Shown: positions 51,201-57,200 of the stretch, piece by piece | Position numbering within the stretch: position 1 is the first letter of the stretch | How the letters are laid out: the number at the start of each line of letters is the position of its first letter | Assembly: GCF_964340395.1 (NCBI RefSeq) | Contig: NC_135570.1 | Location: 13,012,322-13,076,321, forward strand | Length of the DNA: 64,000 nt | Origin: Glandiceps talaboti | Taxonomy: Eukaryota; Hemichordata; Enteropneusta; Spengelidae | Direction: 5' to 3' | The notes under the pieces: generated by a model | What the model was told of the DNA's origin: nothing | The model's database searches: none | The model's input: the letters and a program-made list of their open reading frames with translations, nothing else | Translations under genes and position numbers: made by a program

Positions 51201-54200
51201 TTCACAGTATCTTTTTACAGGTGGTTATAAGTACATGAAATGTGCCTGAATTCCCCAAAATAGTTAACAAGGGTTAAAATTGTAGTAATGGAAATTTGTG
51301 TGCCAAAAAATGTAGCATCAATTTCAAAGTACAGTAGTACAGTATATAATAATAATAATAATAATAATGTTAGTTTTTATGTGGCGCTTTCTCACACTGT
51401 GCTCAAACTTCAAAGTGTAATGCTTTAAAAGTATCATCCCTAGTATACATACATGTAGCACAGCAGCCCTTTATACTTCCTCAACTCCCGGGGGGGGGGG
51501 GGGGGGGGGGGGGCATACAATCCATTGCAGCCTTTATAATCAAATAGGATTATAGCATTCACATTGCAACCTCTATCCTACCAGGTCCCCAAATATACAG
51601 CTGGGTTGACTGAGGTACAATCATGGTTCAAATCTTGCCACAAGATTTCAGCCATTCAGAAACAAACAGCAACACCGAGACACAAACTCACAACCTGTAG
51701 ATTCTAAGTCAGCCACTACAACCATTCGACTATCATAGTTCCAGGACCATGTACATACTATCAGCCTAAGACGTTTTAGTACTTTTTCTGCCATTTGACT
51801 TTTGATCATCTGATAGGCTATTAGCTTCACTTAGCTAAATTTGATACGTTAAGATATAAAAGATGACAGTATAAAAACAGATAAAATCATTAATAAGTTT
51901 TGGAACCTCTGAAGCTATCAAAGCTGCCATTTTTGAAAAACTGAACATTTTGTTAGATATAATGATATATTCATATTATAAATATTATACACCGTGGACA
52001 GTATTGAATCACCCGTGGGTAAATGTATTGTACAGGAATTGAACTTTTATATGACCAGAAAGTGCAAAGAAGGACATGATAAAATCGATGAACTTAACAA
52101 AAATAAAAGGTGAGAATAAATAATTTGTCACATCAAAATTGAAACTGTCTGCAGATTACAACAAGACTTGAAACCACATCTGATTTTTTTCTGTTTTATT
52201 TTTGGTTCATATGAAGAGTTACGGATTCCATTTACAATTAAATTTAAGCCCTGTCAAGCTGTCCACATATAGAATTTTGTATGGAACTGAGCCAAAATCG
52301 ATTCTCTGACCCAAAAATGCACTGAATTAGATTGAAATGATTTAATTGAATCAATTTGAAATGAGAACCCCCCCCCCCCCACCCCCCCACACACACATTC
52401 TTGCTGGTTTTGAGGGGTTCAACTTATCTGTAAATTTTAGATAAAGATTCTAAGGGTTCAACCTTTCTATAAAATTCACCTATCTCATATTCTTGGTTAC
52501 GATTATCACGACTGTTTTTAGAGCCTGGAGCATCTGAGTAGGTTGGATAGACACAGGATAAAATAATGATAGTATAATAATTATTTCAGTGGTACTTACA
52601 ATGATATATGTAAGATAAGATTAATTGATTTCACCAATATTCCATTATAAATTAAGTCGCTGTACAACTCATCAAAATATCTCTGAGATGAGTAGAATAA
52701 ATCGATCATAGCCTACACGCAAACTACTCATATTTCAAACGCTGCAAAACCAAGTGATGTACGTGTAGATACAAGTTGTAATAATACAGAACTATGGTAT
52801 AAAAAACCCATTTTTATTTGAACACATTCAATGTGTGTGGCTTGTATGAGGTTTTATTCTCATTAGACAGAGTTAACTAGTCTAGTTCCTATATGGTATC
52901 GTTACGATTTACACCTCCACTAGTCTAGTTCCTATGGTATCGTGACGATTTACACCTCCACTAGTCTAGTTCCTATATGGTATTGTTACGATTTACACCT
53001 CCATTAATCTAGTTCCTATATGGTATCGTTACGATTTACACCTCCGCTAGTCTAGTTCCTATATGGTATCGTTATGATTTACACCTCCGCTAGTCTAGTT
53101 CCTATATGGTATCGTTACGATTTACACCTCCACTAGTCTAGTTCCTATATGGTATCGTTACGATTTATACCTCCACTAGTCTAGTTCCTACATTGTATAT
53201 GGTATCGTTACAGTTTACACCTCCACTAGTCTAGTTCCTATATGGTATCGTTACGATTTACACCTCCACTAGTCTAGTTCCTATATGGTATCGTTACGAT
53301 TTATACCTCCACTAGTCTAGTTCCTACATTGTATATGGTATCGTTACAGTTTACCCTCCACTAGTCTAGTTCCTATATGGTATCGTTACCATTTACACCT
53401 CCACTCACAGTATAGTCAAAGTCGTTACTCTACAAGTCCTGAGATGCATGAGATGAAATTTACAATTCATCCACAGCCACCCACACAGTCATTAACATCA
53501 TGTCTTTGTTAATCAATCACAAAATTCTAACCAATAACACAGTCCCTCATAAAGTTAGTGTTTATTATGTAATGTCCAAATATGGTATATTTGTCTGCTC
53601 AGGATGTTACTTATACACTGTTTACATCACTATAACAGTTGGGGTTCACTGACTGGATGAACAACTTTTTGTGCTGATTAAGGGACTTTGACTAGACGTG
53701 GTTTAGTTAGCATCCAGACTGTGATGTAACTACATAAATTACAAGTATGTCTTGAGCACAGAAGTAAAGTCACATTTGAAAACTAAACACACCATCTTGA
53801 CACACTCTTTTCATTTGTAAATTCTTAGCCACTACACAAGTTCTGATAGTCTATTTCCGAGGAGGAACTGCCATCTGTAAGATTAAACGTTTCCATGACA
53901 ACCAACAAAAGTTATGGACATGTGATCAATTTCCGGCTTGTGAAATGTACATGTTCTTAGGTCTGGGAATGTTTCAATTTTCAAAGTATTACTTTCAATT
54001 GTTTTGACCAGACCCTGATTCAGCGAAAAAGCTATTTTGTAATAATTGTGGTCTCGAATGACAACACTATTTTGTGTCTCGTTCAATAGCAGAGTCTGTA
54101 ATTAGAGTTTCAAAGGTAGTGATGGTGAAGGAAATCTATGTCTGGTTTCATAACAAAGAACAGGTCATTGACGTCAATTTCAATCTAGATAATTTGAGAT

Positions 54201-54231
54201 TGATCAACGAAGATAAAATTTGGTACCTCAG

Positions 54232-54281
<50 letters not shown>

Positions 54282-57200
54282 GACAGACACAGACACACAC
54301 ACACACACACACACATTCCATGTAAAAGAAATCCTTCACAATATAAGCATTATAATGTACATTTCTGTTCTGTTGATTTCTTTCTAGTTCTCTTTCAATT
54401 TCTCTATTTTAGGATGAAGATTTTATGATTTGTCACAGGTTCAGCAGCGTGGACTGGGCAGCCCTTCTGATTCTGTGTGACTGGATAATTTCTTCTTATC
54501 ATGCTACAATGATACCATACATAGCATGTATTTATTTCTGAGTCTAAGATTTAATTTTTGGAACATCAAAGTATCACATATTCAGTAACGTGGGTGTTCC
54601 GATATATATATGTATATATCAGCATTGTAATCTCTGTTTAACTGAGAAACTATGTATAATTAATGCTGCCAAGAGTATGATACTGAACAAAAATCCGAGC
54701 TGGTCTCGAAATGTCGCCATGACGGCAAATACTCGCTCGCCAACTATAGAATTAGAAGTAAACCCCCCACAAACATTAAGTGTATATTTTTGTGTCGACC
54801 TCGACAATCCCAATTTAGTCGTCTGATGATCACTCAAAGCATGAAACTCTGAGTAATGACTTATTACAGTACATCCTTATTCTTTTGAATTAAGTTATAT
54901 ATATATATATCTATATTTGCACTGCCATGTATGTTTCAGCATAACTTAGACTGTCGACAGTCGCTCGCGCCTTTTTTGCCCAAAGTTCTATCTAAACTCC
55001 GATCCCGCGCAACACTAGTCTAATCGCAAATTGAGGGCCGAAGGCCCGAGGTCGAGGGCCGAAGGCCCGAGCGACTGTTGTCCCTTGCCGCATCTCCCTT
55101 GCTATTACTTATTCATGATGTGACGTCATTTAATGGGGCGGTACTCTATCGTATAATTTGCATACAGTTCAATGTAAGGTTACTCAACGTGCAACACACG
55201 TAAACTGCAGCGCAAATTTGACCTCGTAAATGCATTTTGATGGTCATAATCAAGTACTTTTTCCTTTCCTATCTTTCTTTGTTAAAGCTTGAAACCGCGC
55301 GTTTTTATAACATTCGTAAATGACGTCGTTGACAAACTCGACGCCCGATACATTGTCATGCTCACTAGTCTATTGCCTTGTTTAGCATGCAGCTAGCTGT
55401 TACAGTGGTACTGGAGCGAGAGAGTGCTACGGAAGTCGACTTATTGTACCAACTCCGACCGACACTCCAGTCAAGCAACAGATGTTTTGGACACCTTTTT
55501 TACCTTCCCTCGACTGCAGCTAGCATATTATATAGTAATAATATTCATGTATAAAATGTTTGATAGTGAGGCGCAGATAATGTGCAAATGGTAGACGTTC
55601 TACCTGAAACAGAAAAGTGCCTCCATATTTACCACGGCACGGAGATCGTGCTCCGATCCGACACGTCTTCAACTAGTGCCTCCACAGAGTACTGAGTCTA
55701 TATATACCTAAAGCTATTGTACCCCATTATTTCAGATACCGATTGAGGAGTCAATTTACGTAATCTTTATCACGATGCTATATGATATGACAGTTTGTTG
55801 TGTCTTTTCCTTGATGTTTTCTTTTTATGTGATTTTTGTTGTTGATGTGGGGGGGGGGGGGGGGGGGGGTGAACCTTTGGGTCGCCCGCAAGGTTGTTAC
55901 CACTTCCCTATTGTTTAGCAAAATTACCACAAATAAAAGGGCCTTCGCCGTTTATATACGGGATTATATTAGAGCTATCATTGTATCAATGAGGATACTA
56001 CTGGGACAATTGCAGACTAGATGTTGTTAGCTGTATCGCGAGAACGATCGGAGCATGGAAGTATAACCCACAGGCCTGCGACTTCATAGCCCGGGCTTCA
56101 TAGGCTATGAACTTGTCACTTCCTGTCAGTACACTAACGAAAACATCTTTCCCAGAGACATAGGTATCTATAATTCTTCTCTGAAAGTCTTTCAAGTGCG
56201 AGTATCAAAGTTTTTCCAATGCGTCTCGATGTGTTGACTCGCTTGGTGACTACGCCATGTTCATTTTGATTGACAAGCTTTGTGAACTATGACCTAAATG
56301 TCAATAGTCTACAAACTGAATGTTCCTATTGTTATCGCATGAGGGCGCGGCAAGGGACAACAGTCGCTTGGGCCTTCGCAATACGGCCCTTGAAATCAGT
56401 TTGCGATTATACTATTACTAGTGTTGCGCCGGACCGGAGTTTAGATAAAACGTATGGAAAAAAGGCGCGAGCGACTGTCGACAGTCTAAGCATAACTATG
56501 TATGTTTCAAGGATATTATTAGCTATTGCGTAAGGATATTAGTCATTTCAGAAACAAACGGCAACAGGGAGAGTCGGAGGTGAACTGACATTAGCCATTT
56601 CAGAAACAAACAGCAATAGGGAGGTGAACTGACAACCTGCAGATTCCGAGCGGACCATTCTATCCATTCAAACATCATCACAACATATCAGAAAATACAG
56701 AGCACACTGCCCTAAACTTATACATGAATTATATGGTATATTCCCACTGGACTAGAACTAGATGACATAGGAGTCACCCTAAAACAGTGAAAGCTGATAG
56801 TTACGAGGATTGATGTCTGTAATTGCAACAGGCAGTATTCCCTTTCAGGATTATCCATGCATGTACCAGTTGCATAGTCTGTGTTAAGCTCACAGTCTCG
56901 AGAGAGTCACTAGCATAAAGGGCTGTTTTGGATGTACCAATACCTATCGCATAATTGTACTCGAATATCTTGTCCTGTGCGCCCTAACTGGCTACATAGG
57001 GCTCACCATTCGTTGACGTGTTACTGCGATGCTCTGTCTTATTGCGACGGCCAACACGTCAACGAATTGTTAGCTCTACATTTGTATGTGGTTGATGATG
57101 GCGCACAGTACAAGGACTTTCAAGTACAACTATGCAATAGATATTGGTACACACAAAACAGTCCTTTCTGCTAACAATGCTCTCGAGACTGTGAGATAGT

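Larger units (their letters stand above)
54946..56489. mobile_element. Foldback DNA transposon, about 150-bp TIRs, 7-bp target duplication GCATAAC, with helicase fragment
   Basis: Left TIR 'ttagactgtcgacagtcgct' 'cgcgccttttt' ... 'cgactgttgtcccttgccg'; right TIR is its reverse complement. GCATAAC lies on both flanks (54939-54945 and 56490-56496). The TIRs are GC-rich compared with the surroundings. Internally, 55998-56195 on the minus strand encodes a RecQ-like helicase fragment (next entry). No transposase found, so non-autonomous. Superfamily uncertain; helicase-bearing cut-and-paste families such as Academ are known, but they have shorter target duplications. Confidence 0.85.

Noticed and set aside
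51600-51730. Possible genuine tRNA gene
   Set aside because: A and B boxes are degenerate and followed by a SINE body; it is the head of the SINE, not a tRNA.
54619-54837. Minus-strand ORF resembling a signal-anchor protein
   Set aside because: No homology; lies in PDZ-GEF intron 1/2 between repeats; a single open frame of this length is expected by chance.
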